NCBI GenBank assembly: GCA_022641835.1
Contig: CP048717.1
Location: 682,001 to 746,000 of the forward strand
Direction of reading: 5' to 3'
Source: Petasospora fabianii
Lineage: Eukaryota; Ascomycota; Saccharomycetes; Phaffomycetales; Wickerhamomycetaceae
Length of the DNA stretch: 64,000 bases
The stretch's first letter is position 1. Every line of letters starts with the position of its first letter. A program made the translations under genes and the position numbers. Below the pieces are notes generated by a model. That model made no database searches. It was not told where the DNA came from and saw only the letters and a list, made by a program, of their open reading frames with translations. Of this stretch, positions 49,516-59,630 are shown in pieces.

Positions 49516-52500
49516 TTAATAGTCCAAGACAGCCAGCTTTGGGAAGTCTGGGACTGTTGGAACTGGAATCTCTGGGACGTAATAAACCTCACCATCTTCA
49601 TTGATACGTTCACGGTCCTTTTCACTGATGCTGTAGATCTCCACAATGTTTTCTTTAAGCTCAGAGACCAAGTCCACAAAGTTCTTCTGGATCTGGTAAG
49701 CTTGTTCTCTCTTACCTCTTCTCAACAAACCCTCAATCAAGTTCAAAGCCTCTGGTTTAGTTTGCTCCAATCTATCAATCATACGACCAACGGACTGAAC
49801 GAGATACTCCTCTTCGTAAATAGTACCTTTCTTACCTCTGGCCTTCTTTCTCTCTTCACGACGTTTGTTTTTGTGTGTCTTTCTCGTTGCACCGGTCTTA
49901 GCAGTACCACCGGTCTTACCTGTGTATCTCGTGAAGAAGGATTCCTTTGTCGAGGTCTCTGACGGAGCAACAGATACATTATCAGCCATATCATTATCCT
50001 GGTCACCCTGACTGAAGAATGCATATGGATCTTCAGCCTTCTTCTCTCGCAATTCTCTCAAACGTCTCAACTGTGAAGACAACTGGCCCTTACAATCAGC
50101 AAGCAGTTCAGCCACAGTACCGAATCCATCACCTAGCGCTGGGTCCACAACCTCTTCCACCAATTCTGACTTGTTCTGGTATTGACAAAGCAAGATTGCA
50201 TCAGCGTAGAAGTATGCACGACAGTAAAGACTAACAGCGTCAAAGATGTAACCACGACGGTGCTGCACCTCCGCAGCATCAGCATATTTATGTGCTTCGG
50301 TCAATGCAGCAACCAATCTGTCAGCAGTTTCCTCACCCAACTCCTTGAAATCTGCACGAGACGTGATAGAGAGGGCTTCTCTCCATCTCTGCCCTAGGAT
50401 GTATGCTTCCAATGCATCGTCAAGCTGTCCAAGAAGTTCGTATGTGATACCAGCCTCAGAATAAGACTGTCTGGATTGGAGGTTTCTAGCATAGAGCTCC
50501 AAGATAGTGTTCTGTTTCTCATTGTCATACTTGAAAATGCCCAGAGCAGTCTGGTACAACTCGTAATCAACAACGTAGTCCAAGAGCTCCTGTGGCAAGG
50601 TCTTATCACCCCTGTGGATCTCAGCGAGATGAGAGAGTGCCTTCTCATGTTTTTTCAGATGTGTATCGATTTCAAATTGACGTCTGAGCTCTGGGAGCTC
50701 GTGTAGATGTTGAAGGAATGGAAGGTACTCCTTCGGATCCATCTGAGACTGTTGAGCAATCGCCAATGTGAGACGAACGTCGTAAATACCTAGTGCAGTC
50801 TTGTAGAGGAGGTTAACATCCTGGAGGAAACACAAGTGTACAACGGACTTCTCAGACTGAGTATTGTCATCAAGAGAGGAGATCAGGCGAAGTGCTGCTT
50901 CCAGATTAGCTGGTTTTTCACACGCGTAAGCGGTGATGATTGTCTGGAGGTACTTGGTCTTGTATGCTGGTGTAAGGAGCACCTTGAGGATGGCCTCACA
51001 AATCTTATTGATCTTGGACTCCTGTGTGATAGCCTTGTCGTTCTTTTTGACACCTTGACTGATCTTCAAGTCTTTAACGAGCTCGTCCAACTCGGCATCA
51101 GAGTTTGTCTCTCTGTATTTGGTCTTGGTGACATCCTCCTCATGCAAACAAGAAACAAACAAGTCCAAGTAATCAATCTTCTCAATCTGTTGCACAATCA
51201 GCTCGATATTGGCAAAGAACATGTCCGGGTTGTAATCATGTAAGATATCCAAATCAATTCTGTGGATACGACAAAGCAGAAAGGCATCTCTGTACTGCTT
51301 CTCGCTGATGTGCTTTCTTACTTCACCGAGTACCATAATTCTTGGATTCACTGTCTCCAAATTACCTCTTGGTGCTTGAAGAATCACAGCAGCCTTGGAT
51401 GGCATAACATTTACAAGCAAAGATCCTCTCTCAACGGCTCTGATCCGCTCATCAGATGTGACATCAGTGGACTCAGTGATTGGCTTGAACTCCGTAGTGT
51501 TGAGATGGATAAATCTCATTGTATGCTGCGCCGTGGTGATGATCAAATGTTGCTCAGTGACAAGGAGGGATGTGATGGCAGATGCAATCTGGGTGTCGTT
51601 ACAGAAAAGCTTACCATTAGACGTGATACCGAATGCAAATGTTGTCTTGGACTTTTGTTTAGTGGCCCATGGGGAATCAACTTCGTACTCGTCCTCCTGT
51701 TCTCCAGTGTGGACCGTGACAAGTTGATAGTCACAGCAGAGTTGTGGGAAATCGGTGAGCTTGACAAGTGTATACTCCTCATCTTGGATCTCTTCAACAA
51801 AGTTCTTGTCGAGGGCATAAACGCTACCATTGATGACCTCGACGATAATACTGCTCCAATCCGAAGAGGATTTCATCAAGATAGCCTTGAGTGGAGTATC
51901 GATAACAGCTTTGACATATGGTTCACTGATCAGTGAGACGTCCAGAACTACAATTCTAGAGATACCAGCTTCACTGTCTAGCAAGACACCAACGGTATCG
52001 TCATTACTGAATGCAACCTGTCTCAAGCACTCACCTTCAGTGGCAAACTCAGACTTGTGCACAGTGGCAACCACTTCTGGAGAGGCACCCGTTCTAATCT
52101 CGCCAATGTCCACCGTGGCAATGACAACTGCTTCATTTGTCAACACGGCATAGTGCTCATTCGACCTACTTACAGCAGCATCAAGAATGTTCCCCAGATC
52201 AACATCTAGTTCTCTGTACGCCATTGGTGGCGGGACATTAGCAATCGCCATTGGAGTGATATTGAGGGAGTCACCATCAATGACCAAGTTCATACCAATG
52301 TCAAATGGTGCCACAGTTGGACCTGTTGTAGTCTTGTGTGCAAAATCGATAATCTCGAGACCAGTGTGGGTACCGACGAGGAGTGTCAGTGGCTTCTCTG
52401 GGTGCCAGCGAATGAGCTGCACAGAGTTTGCAGAGAAGTTGAGTTCTTGCTTGAGGTACCAATGATAATTCTTCGAGGTCCAGATGTAGACTTTATCACG

Positions 52501-53523
52501 ACTGAGGAGAGCCAGGGCCTCGTTGTTGGAGTTCCAGACTATGCTATCGATGATTGTGTCGAGTGGGATACGGGAGGAGAACTCGCCATGACGGAGACCG
52601 TTTCGTTCGAAGAAGACGACATCGAGAGACGGTTCTGCGTCATCGAACTCGTCCTCAATGTGAGGATGTGTGTTTCTCTGGATGGAGGTGATGAGTGGAC
52701 CCCATGCGAGTTGGTTTTCAAGCCAGTCAACAGGCTCAGAGACACTCTCAAGTGTACCTTCTCTGTTGAACACACGAATCATTCTTCTGGTGTGCTCCTG
52801 GATGGTATCGATGGTGGAGATGGCAAATGCTTCACAGTCTTTTCTCCATGCGATCTCGATATGTGATGAGTCGAACTCTGTGAGCTCACCGAGGGGAACA
52901 TAAGTCGGCATCGTTGGGTCCCTCTTGTTTAAATCTCTTTCGAGATCGAGGTCCTTGATCATTTGTCTTTCTAGCTGTTTGGCACCTTTACCTCTGAACT
53001 GTGTCTCCTTGGAACCCCAACCAACATCGACATGGTTGGAAAGTCTCGAGTCCTCCTCTGTGAGCTTAACTTCTGCGATGGAATCAAAGTCTCTGCTGAG
53101 AAGAACAACGTTTCTCTCTTCAGTCACAAGCACCAGTGTCTCCTCGTCATCACTCCATTTGGCAGCTGAAATACCACAATCGATGGATCCAACAACCTCG
53201 ACAACGGACTCAGAGTCACCATAGGCATCGTACACGGCGGTGATGAGATCACCATTGGAGAAGACAAAGATGAGCTGCTGGGAGTCTCCGAAATGAGCAA
53301 AGCTGAGAAGTGCACTTTCCTCGTGAGGGAAAGACGCTAGGACTTTGGTCTGTCCCGTTCTAGTGAATTGCTGGACCTCATAGACTCCGTACTCGCCAGG
53401 GCCAAGGCACAGGGTGAGCGAATCGTTGACTGTGTCAAAAAGGGCCGAGCAAAGCGGCAAATCCGGTGCTGTTTGCGACGTGGCAGAGACACGGCCTCTA
53501 TTTAGGCAGACGAGGTTACGCAT
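49516..53523 (-). CDS. ELP1: Elongator complex scaffold subunit
   Basis: 1335 residues from the ATG at 53523 (MRNLVCLNRG); upstream in frame only a TTG is available. Elongator places cm5 modifications on wobble uridines of tRNAs. Two WD40 propellers (about residues 1-720) are followed by a helical TPR-like scaffold (about 750-1320). Near residue 1200 lies the basic patch KTHKNKRREERKKARGKKG, the known tRNA-binding/NLS element of Elp1, and after it EEEYLVQSVGRMIDRLE. Length equals yeast Elp1 (1349). Also known as IKI3. The promoter holds two PAC-type motifs. Confidence 0.95.
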   Translation of the reverse strand: MRNLVCLNRGRVSATSQTAPDLPLCSALFDTVNDSLTLCLGPGEYGVYEVQQFTRTGQTKVLASFPHEESALLSFAHFGDSQQLIFVFSNGDLITAVYDAYGDSESVVEVVGSIDCGISAAKWSDDEETLVLVTEERNVVLLSRDFDSIAEVKLTEEDSRLSNHVDVGWGSKETQFRGKGAKQLERQMIKDLDLERDLNKRDPTMPTYVPLGELTEFDSSHIEIAWRKDCEAFAISTIDTIQEHTRRMIRVFNREGTLESVSEPVDWLENQLAWGPLITSIQRNTHPHIEDEFDDAEPSLDVVFFERNGLRHGEFSSRIPLDTIIDSIVWNSNNEALALLSRDKVYIWTSKNYHWYLKQELNFSANSVQLIRWHPEKPLTLLVGTHTGLEIIDFAHKTTTGPTVAPFDIGMNLVIDGDSLNITPMAIANVPPPMAYRELDVDLGNILDAAVSRSNEHYAVLTNEAVVIATVDIGEIRTGASPEVVATVHKSEFATEGECLRQVAFSNDDTVGVLLDSEAGISRIVVLDVSLISEPYVKAVIDTPLKAILMKSSSDWSSIIVEVINGSVYALDKNFVEEIQDEEYTLVKLTDFPQLCCDYQLVTVHTGEQEDEYEVDSPWATKQKSKTTFAFGITSNGKLFCNDTQIASAITSLLVTEQHLIITTAQHTMRFIHLNTTEFKPITESTDVTSDERIRAVERGSLLVNVMPSKAAVILQAPRGNLETVNPRIMVLGEVRKHISEKQYRDAFLLCRIHRIDLDILHDYNPDMFFANIELIVQQIEKIDYLDLFVSCLHEEDVTKTKYRETNSDAELDELVKDLKISQGVKKNDKAITQESKINKICEAILKVLLTPAYKTKYLQTIITAYACEKPANLEAALRLISSLDDNTQSEKSVVHLCFLQDVNLLYKTALGIYDVRLTLAIAQQSQMDPKEYLPFLQHLHELPELRRQFEIDTHLKKHEKALSHLAEIHRGDKTLPQELLDYVVDYELYQTALGIFKYDNEKQNTILELYARNLQSRQSYSEAGITYELLGQLDDALEAYILGQRWREALSITSRADFKELGEETADRLVAALTEAHKYADAAEVQHRRGYIFDAVSLYCRAYFYADAILLCQYQNKSELVEEVVDPALGDGFGTVAELLADCKGQLSSQLRRLRELREKKAEDPYAFFSQGDQDNDMADNVSVAPSETSTKESFFTRYTGKTGGTAKTGATRKTHKNKRREERKKARGKKGTIYEEEYLVQSVGRMIDRLEQTKPEALNLIEGLLRRGKREQAYQIQKNFVDLVSELKENIVEIYSISEKDRERINEDGEVYYVPEIPVPTVPDFPKLAVLDY

Positions 53524-53769
53524 TCTGTCTCTAGGCAAGTTGTTGTGGCGCAAGAATGAAGATTGTACACATTAATGGTGGACTTAATGGATTAATTTTT
53601 GAGCTCATCGCACAGCTGATTACTTTCGTGTTACGTAAGCAAAAACATGATTTCTCTCTTTCGGTATGGGCACTCTGCGATGAGTATCGATTTTGTTTAT
53701 AATTCTACGATAAAATAACTTTACGATGCAGGTTGGTGTTGATCATTAAGAGATATGCGGTTGTCTTCT
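53524..53769 (-). promoter_or_regulatory. ELP1 promoter with two PAC motifs
   Basis: A perfect PAC (minus strand GCGATGAGCT) at 53602-53611, and a second GCGATGAG at 53677-53684, 80-160 bp upstream of the ELP1 start. Confidence 0.6.
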
Positions 53770-54831
53770 TCACTTCTTTGACTTTTTGCTCTTCTTCTCT
53801 TTCTTCTGTTTCTTGTCTTTCTTGTCTTTTTTCTCCGTCTTCTCTTCGCTCACGTCAGCCTCGACTTCAGGCTCTGCCTGCGTGTCCACGTAGTCCTGAG
53901 GGGAGACCCATTCAGTGGCTTCCACTTGCTCAATTGAGAGATTGCTGTATTTCTTACCACTTTGGTTCTTCTTGCCCTTCTTTGGTTCTTTCTCCGACTC
54001 TTTCTCTGATGATTTGGGTATGACCTCCTCGGATTCATCACTTGAAGATTCACTTGATTCATTGGATTCACTAGATTCACTAGATTCACTAGATTCACTA
54101 GACTCACTAGATTCGCTAGATTCAGAGGATTCATCATTCTTCTCCTCATTCTTTTCCTCAGTCTTCTCAACATCATCAATACCCTTCAAAATGAATTCAT
54201 CGTCCACCATGACGGCAAGCAGCTTCTTGGCCCTGATGGCAAAGTCAGCATCCACGCTCGTCAGGTCATCATGGTCGTCATTGTTCTTCTTTGGTTTTTG
54301 CTTTTGCTTCTTATCCTCCTCCTTTTCTGTGGTCTCGACATCTTCCTTCGTCTCTTTAGCATCATCACCAGCGGCCTTGGATGGTACCTCATCTTGCAAT
54401 GCATTCCACTTGTCAATAACACCCCGCAGAGTCTCCACCATTCTATCCGCACTTCCTCCTTGAAGCCCATCAAAGTAATTGATCAGGAACTGCTCGTACT
54501 TTTCGTCGATGATCTTGACGTGTTTCAAGATCCAGTTCTGTTTCTGCTTGGAGAACTTCCAATTTTCCTTATCCTCGGTGTACTGTCTCAGGTACGCGAG
54601 CTGATCTCTCTCAGGAGGAGGGGCCCTCTCTGATTTTGGCAACTTCTGTCTCTTTGGAGGCTTCTTGTCCTTCTTATCGCCATCACTGGAACGAGGTCTC
54701 TTATCCTTCTTGACTTTCTTGGTTGGAACACTGACAGACTCCAAGTGGGCCGTCACGGCCAATGGGTCCTCCTCGAGTGTTTCCTTGACTTTGAGACCAA
54801 GTCTTTTCCATGCGGGCACGTGTTCGGACAT
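53770..54831 (-). CDS. WKF-domain nucleolar protein (YCR016W-like)
   Basis: 353 residues. Seen: MSEHVPAWKRLGLKVK at the N-terminus, then a Lys-rich NLS-like stretch (about 35-70), and the WKF domain (about 75-140: LAYLRQYTEDKENWKFSKQKQNWILKHV, then YFDGL). The C-terminal half has a Ser/Glu repeat array (SES units, about residues 235-265) and a Lys-rich end KDKKQKKEKKSKKSKK. Relatives are yeast YCR016W and human C7orf50, nucleolar proteins of unknown role. The gene is divergent from CTO1 exactly as YCR016W is from YCR015C, and its promoter has PAC- and RRPE-like elements. Confidence 0.85.
   Translation of the reverse strand: MSEHVPAWKRLGLKVKETLEEDPLAVTAHLESVSVPTKKVKKDKRPRSSDGDKKDKKPPKRQKLPKSERAPPPERDQLAYLRQYTEDKENWKFSKQKQNWILKHVKIIDEKYEQFLINYFDGLQGGSADRMVETLRGVIDKWNALQDEVPSKAAGDDAKETKEDVETTEKEEDKKQKQKPKKNNDDHDDLTSVDADFAIRAKKLLAVMVDDEFILKGIDDVEKTEEKNEEKNDESSESSESSESSESSESSESSESNESSESSSDESEEVIPKSSEKESEKEPKKGKKNQSGKKYSNLSIEQVEATEWVSPQDYVDTQAEPEVEADVSEEKTEKKDKKDKKQKKEKKSKKSKK
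54049..54128. repeat. Coding 9-bp microsatellite (Ser/Glu repeat)
   Basis: Tandem copies of a CTAGATTCA-like unit encoding Glu-Ser-Ser repeats in the WKF protein, likely variable in length between strains. Confidence 0.8.
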
Positions 54832-55417
54832 TTTGCTGATTATTCTGCTTCGAGAGATGAAGATAAAAGGGTAATTAGGGGGTTTCTGTGGTTTATTTGT
54901 CTTGAAATGTATGGTCTTAATGGCTCATGCCCTCCTAAAATTTTCCCCGAGCTCATCTCCGCGGTTTCGCCAGCGCAGGTTTGGGGGAGAAAAAAAAAAA
55001 TCTTTGGAGAATTACAACTCCCAGCCACTGACCTAAACTTGTTCCTGCTCTTTACATTCAAATTCAGCAGTACTGTGGATGGCCCTTTGGTGTTCGTTGG
55101 TCCTTGTGTGCCTTAGCTGCCGACCAACGACGCCATCCACGCTCTGCAAGAGCGAGTATCTACACGGTTTGAGTCAGACACATTATGGGTCCATGAGGCC
55201 CCGTGGGTGTTTGATATAGAAGTTCGTAGACATTCTTTTGTCATTCGGTGGGAGGCTTTAAGTCTTCGGTGTATAATCTTCAAATGCTATGATCTATGAT
55301 CCCTTCCTTGCTTCCCGTGCTGTAAGCGCATAACGTGCACATCTTGCTCGACTTCTCATCTCGGACGTATAAACGAGAACAAGCCACAACAACAACACAT
55401 TACCATGACCATAACAG
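54832..55417. promoter_or_regulatory. Divergent promoter, WKF gene and CTO1
   Basis: 586 bp. On the WKF side, AAAATTTT (about 54937-54944, RRPE-like) lies next to AGCTCATCTC (PAC with one mismatch, about 54950-54959), roughly 105-130 bp upstream of the WKF start. No gene was seen. Confidence 0.5.
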
Positions 55418-56254
55418 ATGCTTCCATTAAGACATACTTTGCCAAGAGCAACAAAACGCCTTCAAAACATGCACATCAAGGCACTCGTCGCCGACTGGGA
55501 TGACACTATCACCAACGACACCATCCATCTTGTTGCCGATGCCGCATACGAGACACATCCAGACTTTGCTTATCCATGGAGCCACTTTAAGAAGGTGTAT
55601 GGAGACGCCTATGACGAATATTCCTCTCATATGCCACCGAGATCCACCATTGAGCAGGAATGGCAGTACCAGAAGGGTCTGAAGGACGTTGAGATGTCAT
55701 CGGTGAATGAGTATGTGAGACTGGGACTGTTCAAAGGTGTCAAGACAGAAACGCTGCGTGAGCAAGCCAAAAAAGTGGTCATTAAGGACGGTTCCATGGA
55801 AGTGTTGAGACAATTGATACAAAAGGGGGTGCCTCTACGCATTCTGAGTGTAAATTGGACATCAATCATCATGAAAGAGGTGCTGGAGAGGAACGGCATC
55901 GTTGTTGATGGAGATCAAGTAAAGATTTACACCAACGAGTTTGAGGAGGTTGACGGTGTTCTAAATGGTGCAGTGGCACCTGGTCGCAACATCCGAACAG
56001 GCGTTGATAAGGAAGAAGTCATGAAGATCATAATGCAAGAGATTGGCCTCTCAGATGGCGTCGTGTATATGGGCGACAGCTCCACTGACATCTTTGCCCT
56101 AAGACTAGCCCACACAGGCATCATCGTCCCAGGAGGCAGTGCCCTATCCACACTGCAACGCCTAAACATCCCAACAACCACAGATTTACAGGATTCAGAT
56201 ATCAAGATTAAGTGTATTGATTCGTGGGAACAGCTACTGCCCCACATCAAATAA
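55418..56254 (+). CDS. CTO1: HAD-superfamily hydrolase, Cto1-type
   Basis: 278 residues. HAD motif I D26-W-D28-D-T in LVADWDDTITND, motif II ILSVNWTS, a motif III Lys region, and motif IV GDSSTDIFAL. The cap is small. Yeast Cto1 (YCR015C) is a HAD hydrolase linked to cold tolerance; the substrate is not known. The first 17 residues (MLPLRHTLPRATKRLQN) are basic and may be a weak presequence; an ATG at residue 18 (55469) is an alternative start. The orientation and divergent neighbour repeat the S. cerevisiae pair YCR015C-YCR016W, which supports the symbol. Confidence 0.87.
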   Translation: MLPLRHTLPRATKRLQNMHIKALVADWDDTITNDTIHLVADAAYETHPDFAYPWSHFKKVYGDAYDEYSSHMPPRSTIEQEWQYQKGLKDVEMSSVNEYVRLGLFKGVKTETLREQAKKVVIKDGSMEVLRQLIQKGVPLRILSVNWTSIIMKEVLERNGIVVDGDQVKIYTNEFEEVDGVLNGAVAPGRNIRTGVDKEEVMKIIMQEIGLSDGVVYMGDSSTDIFALRLAHTGIIVPGGSALSTLQRLNIPTTTDLQDSDIKIKCIDSWEQLLPHIK

Positions 56255-56285
56255 AATAGTAAGAATACAATGGAGGGTATCATAA

Positions 56286-59282
56286 TCACAGCTGCACGTA
56301 CTTATCGATCCTCACCAAACCTTCGAATCTATTACTCCAACTGGCAGTCTGAGGAGCATACTGCAACAACTCATCAAATGCCCTCAGCTTTCTGATAGGC
56401 TCACCATCAACAACAGCAACATCATCCCATTCACCCCAATAACAAGAAACAGTGACACCCAAGTCGTTCTCTGGAGAATCGATTGGTTGTTGCTCTTCAC
56501 CATCTTCTAGCCATTTTGGCACCCATTGGATACCCAAATGATACATCGTCTGCGACCAATTAGTCTTGTGTAGATGAATCTCATCAATACCCTGGAGCCA
56601 TTTGAAAACGTCATTACCATCAGCATCCTTACTTCCACCAACTGGAATAGCAGAATACTTAGCCATTGTCGATGCCACAGCAGACGTATTTGCAGGTGGA
56701 GTATCGTTAAAGTAGGTAACCATACGCACGGGACTCTTTCCATTTCCCGGGGTGTATGAGCTCGAGTTAAACTTAACGTAGCAGAATCTGTTATCGAGCG
56801 CCGTGATGTTCAATTCCACTTTCATTGGTGAGTATGGTGATGCAATTGTGTCCTTAGATTTGATGATTTGCACATCGAGGTACGAATTAAAATCATTATC
56901 TGAGGCGGTACCGTTGATTAAGTACGGTCTGTTGGCACTGTAGTGACAAAGCTCGTTGCCATCACCCACCGACTCGCATGTGACGTTGGCAGAAGACGAC
57001 TTCACTGAAGGAAGATCTGAGAGGATGGATGGAAGTAATTCCTCACGGCCAAATGCCTCCATGTATGGGACGGAATCACCAGAGAGGTCAATGGTCTGGG
57101 CAACTCTGAATTTGATTGGTGAATCAGCAGAGAATGGGGCGGTTGTAAGTGCATTGAGACCGCCGCCGATAATAGTAAAGATGAGAGCCAATGCAAAGAG
57201 GAAGTTCAACTTGTAAGCAAATGGCAACAGTGGCAAGCCGAGTGTAATGGCGGAGTAGAGAATGATTCGGAACACAAGCTCATGAGAGGCAAGTGACTCC
57301 TGAACTGTTTGGTTGAGACCTTCAAGACAGAGCTGGATAGAGACATAACTCAAGAGTGTAGTCAGTGGCACAACAATCAGATATTGAATACTCCAATCAT
57401 AGGCAAATGAGTTATGCTCTGGATGCGCTTCATCATCCTCGAAGTGGTGTTCACTGTGATCACTACTCTCAGAGTCAAACTCAGGAATAGAGTTGGACAA
57501 AAGCGGTGAATTCTCATTATCAGCGTCAGTGACGGTGTGAGAGTCAGCATTATTGGCTGGACTAATACTTCCATAACTGGATGGGCGAGTTGATTTCTTT
57601 CTTGCTGGTACAACAGAGAGGCCAAAGAGACCGAAAATGGCAGCAGCACCGTAAAGAGTGTAGAAGATTGTCAAAATGTAATATCCGGATCCGCTGGCTG
57701 TGCTCTGGGCAGAGACCGTTGTAGCCAACAAAAGAATCCAATGAACAGCAAATATCTCCAAAGTTATCACCAGCTTCAGGTCATGAACTGGCCAAATAGC
57801 CTGGAATGTGGTCAAGACAGCATAATTGACAAACAAGAACGTGGCACCAACGGTAAGCAGTGGTGACATAAAGTCACTTGAAACAATAAAAGGGTTGAAG
57901 AAATAGATGGTATGATTTACGAACTTAGCAGCAACAAAACCAAGCAAGAGAGAAATTGGTAACCTGAAGAAAGAGAACCCCACTGACCAGATCTTTCTCT
58001 TACTAATGATCAAACCAAAGAACAGCATAGCAAGTGGAGCCGCAACAAGGAGAGCAATATTGAGACTAGTTACAAGCGACATTGGGAACACAACGAAGAA
58101 CAAGCCCAAGAAGTCAAAATACACGGCTGAATCCTCAGCATTACCACCAATCTTCTTGGAGTTTGCCAAATCCATAGTCAAGTCCAAAGAGTTACCGAGC
58201 ATGTGCCACAAAGCATTCTTCGACGTGTGTCTAATACTATCCTCAGTAGTGTGATACAATGATCTTGGTTTGTAAAAGGCAATATCAAAACCTCTCATGC
58301 CATGCTTGGTGTAAACTCTGTAATCTGTTTCACTGCGAATGACACCGGTTGCGAAAGCTTGCTGGAAGATGGAAGTAGCAAATGGGGACCTGACAGAGGA
58401 ATAGTGCTTACCGACATCATAATCTGTGGTTCGGAATAACACAGCACGTTCACCAGTACCTGTTCCCTCAAGATTGATTACGTACTTGACCTCTTTACTC
58501 CATGGGTGGTTAAAGAACGCCTCTGCACCAAAGAGGCCAAACTCTTCATTGTTGTTGAAGTTGAAGACAATTGTACGCAGGGGCTGCTTGCCAGTGAGGG
58601 CGTAGTGTTCAAGAACACCGAGCATGGAAGCGATACCAGTGCCATCATCGGTGGTTCCATAGGCAGTTGCGACAGAGTCATAGTGGGCACTAAGCAAGAC
58701 ACCATCGAGATTTGGATCCTTACCTTCAATCTTCACAAGAACGTTACCGCTCTCAAAACGATGTAATGGGAAGAAGTCACTGGTGCTATTCTTCCAGCTT
58801 TGGCTCACTTCGAACCAAGTGAGGCCCGTTTCCCTATCATCATCGATTGTGATGTTGAGCTTGCTACTCTTCGCAAGGGCCTCCGCACGGGAGAGAATGT
58901 AGTCATGCACCTCGTCATTTGCATGACTGACATACGGATGTGGCTTGTGAGAAATGGTTTGGAGGTCTAACCAAGAGGATGTGAGGATGGATGGCTCCTT
59001 TTCTGGGAGTGAGAGAGTGTTGCGCTTAGCGAGAGGAACGATGAGGAGCACAACAAGGTATGTTAGTGCAACGAAAAGTGTCAATGATGTCTTTCTGAAA
59101 CCAAAAATGGCTCTAATGGATTGGATGAAGATGGATGGCTCAGTCTCCTTCTTGGTCTTCACACTTGTTGGTCTTGTTGGCTGTGGTGGAGCATCCGGTG
59201 CTGGTTCGGGGGCTGGTGGCTGGCTACCCTTGTGGATGGAGCCAGAGCTTGAGGCCGCCGGTTCTGCTTCGTTGGAGCTCAT
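56286..59282 (-). CDS. PFF1: Vacuolar membrane M28 zinc metallopeptidase
   Basis: 998 residues from the ATG at 59282 (MSSNEAEPAASSSG); upstream only GTG. A short cytosolic N-terminus precedes one transmembrane helix (about residues 65-85). The M28 domain (about 120-400) holds LLSAHYDSVATAYGTTDDGTG (His and Asp ligands), NNNEEFGLFGAEAF (catalytic Glu and ligand Glu) and YVINLEGTGTG. It is followed by about eight transmembrane helices and a lumenal C-terminal domain with N-glycosylation sites. Yeast Pff1 (YBR074W, 976 residues) has the same layout in the vacuole membrane. Its stop lies 31 bp from the CTO1 stop. Confidence 0.95.
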   Translation of the reverse strand: MSSNEAEPAASSSGSIHKGSQPPAPEPAPDAPPQPTRPTSVKTKKETEPSIFIQSIRAIFGFRKTSLTLFVALTYLVVLLIVPLAKRNTLSLPEKEPSILTSSWLDLQTISHKPHPYVSHANDEVHDYILSRAEALAKSSKLNITIDDDRETGLTWFEVSQSWKNSTSDFFPLHRFESGNVLVKIEGKDPNLDGVLLSAHYDSVATAYGTTDDGTGIASMLGVLEHYALTGKQPLRTIVFNFNNNEEFGLFGAEAFFNHPWSKEVKYVINLEGTGTGERAVLFRTTDYDVGKHYSSVRSPFATSIFQQAFATGVIRSETDYRVYTKHGMRGFDIAFYKPRSLYHTTEDSIRHTSKNALWHMLGNSLDLTMDLANSKKIGGNAEDSAVYFDFLGLFFVVFPMSLVTSLNIALLVAAPLAMLFFGLIISKRKIWSVGFSFFRLPISLLLGFVAAKFVNHTIYFFNPFIVSSDFMSPLLTVGATFLFVNYAVLTTFQAIWPVHDLKLVITLEIFAVHWILLLATTVSAQSTASGSGYYILTIFYTLYGAAAIFGLFGLSVVPARKKSTRPSSYGSISPANNADSHTVTDADNENSPLLSNSIPEFDSESSDHSEHHFEDDEAHPEHNSFAYDWSIQYLIVVPLTTLLSYVSIQLCLEGLNQTVQESLASHELVFRIILYSAITLGLPLLPFAYKLNFLFALALIFTIIGGGLNALTTAPFSADSPIKFRVAQTIDLSGDSVPYMEAFGREELLPSILSDLPSVKSSSANVTCESVGDGNELCHYSANRPYLINGTASDNDFNSYLDVQIIKSKDTIASPYSPMKVELNITALDNRFCYVKFNSSSYTPGNGKSPVRMVTYFNDTPPANTSAVASTMAKYSAIPVGGSKDADGNDVFKWLQGIDEIHLHKTNWSQTMYHLGIQWVPKWLEDGEEQQPIDSPENDLGVTVSCYWGEWDDVAVVDGEPIRKLRAFDELLQYAPQTASWSNRFEGLVRIDKYVQL

Positions 59283-59630
59283 AATTGAGGGTCCTAAGTT
59301 CTGACACGGTCTAATTTGTCCGAATAAGACTCTTTGAAGGAACACTCCGGTGGTATTTGCGTTGTGGAGAGAAGTGTGGCCCCTCGGTTATAGAGAGTTT
59401 CATTAAGCGCAGATGTTTTCGCGCGATAAGAAGTTGTGAACATCCGTTTCCTCAATGACAGAGATCTATGGCGTATTAACCATCTACGATTTTTGAACAA
59501 GTATGCAAACATTCTATTCTTTTCGGCATTTCCAATAAAAGCCTTACCCAGTAATATACAAACCATGGTCATCAAAAGTCATAAAATGCTCAAGCCAAGC
59601 GTGAGCGAAGAGGCGTCATTGTCTGCTCTC
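59283..59630. other. Intergenic, PFF1 promoter and GPI-protein 3' flank
   Basis: 348 bp. No gene or clear motif was seen. Confidence 0.45.
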
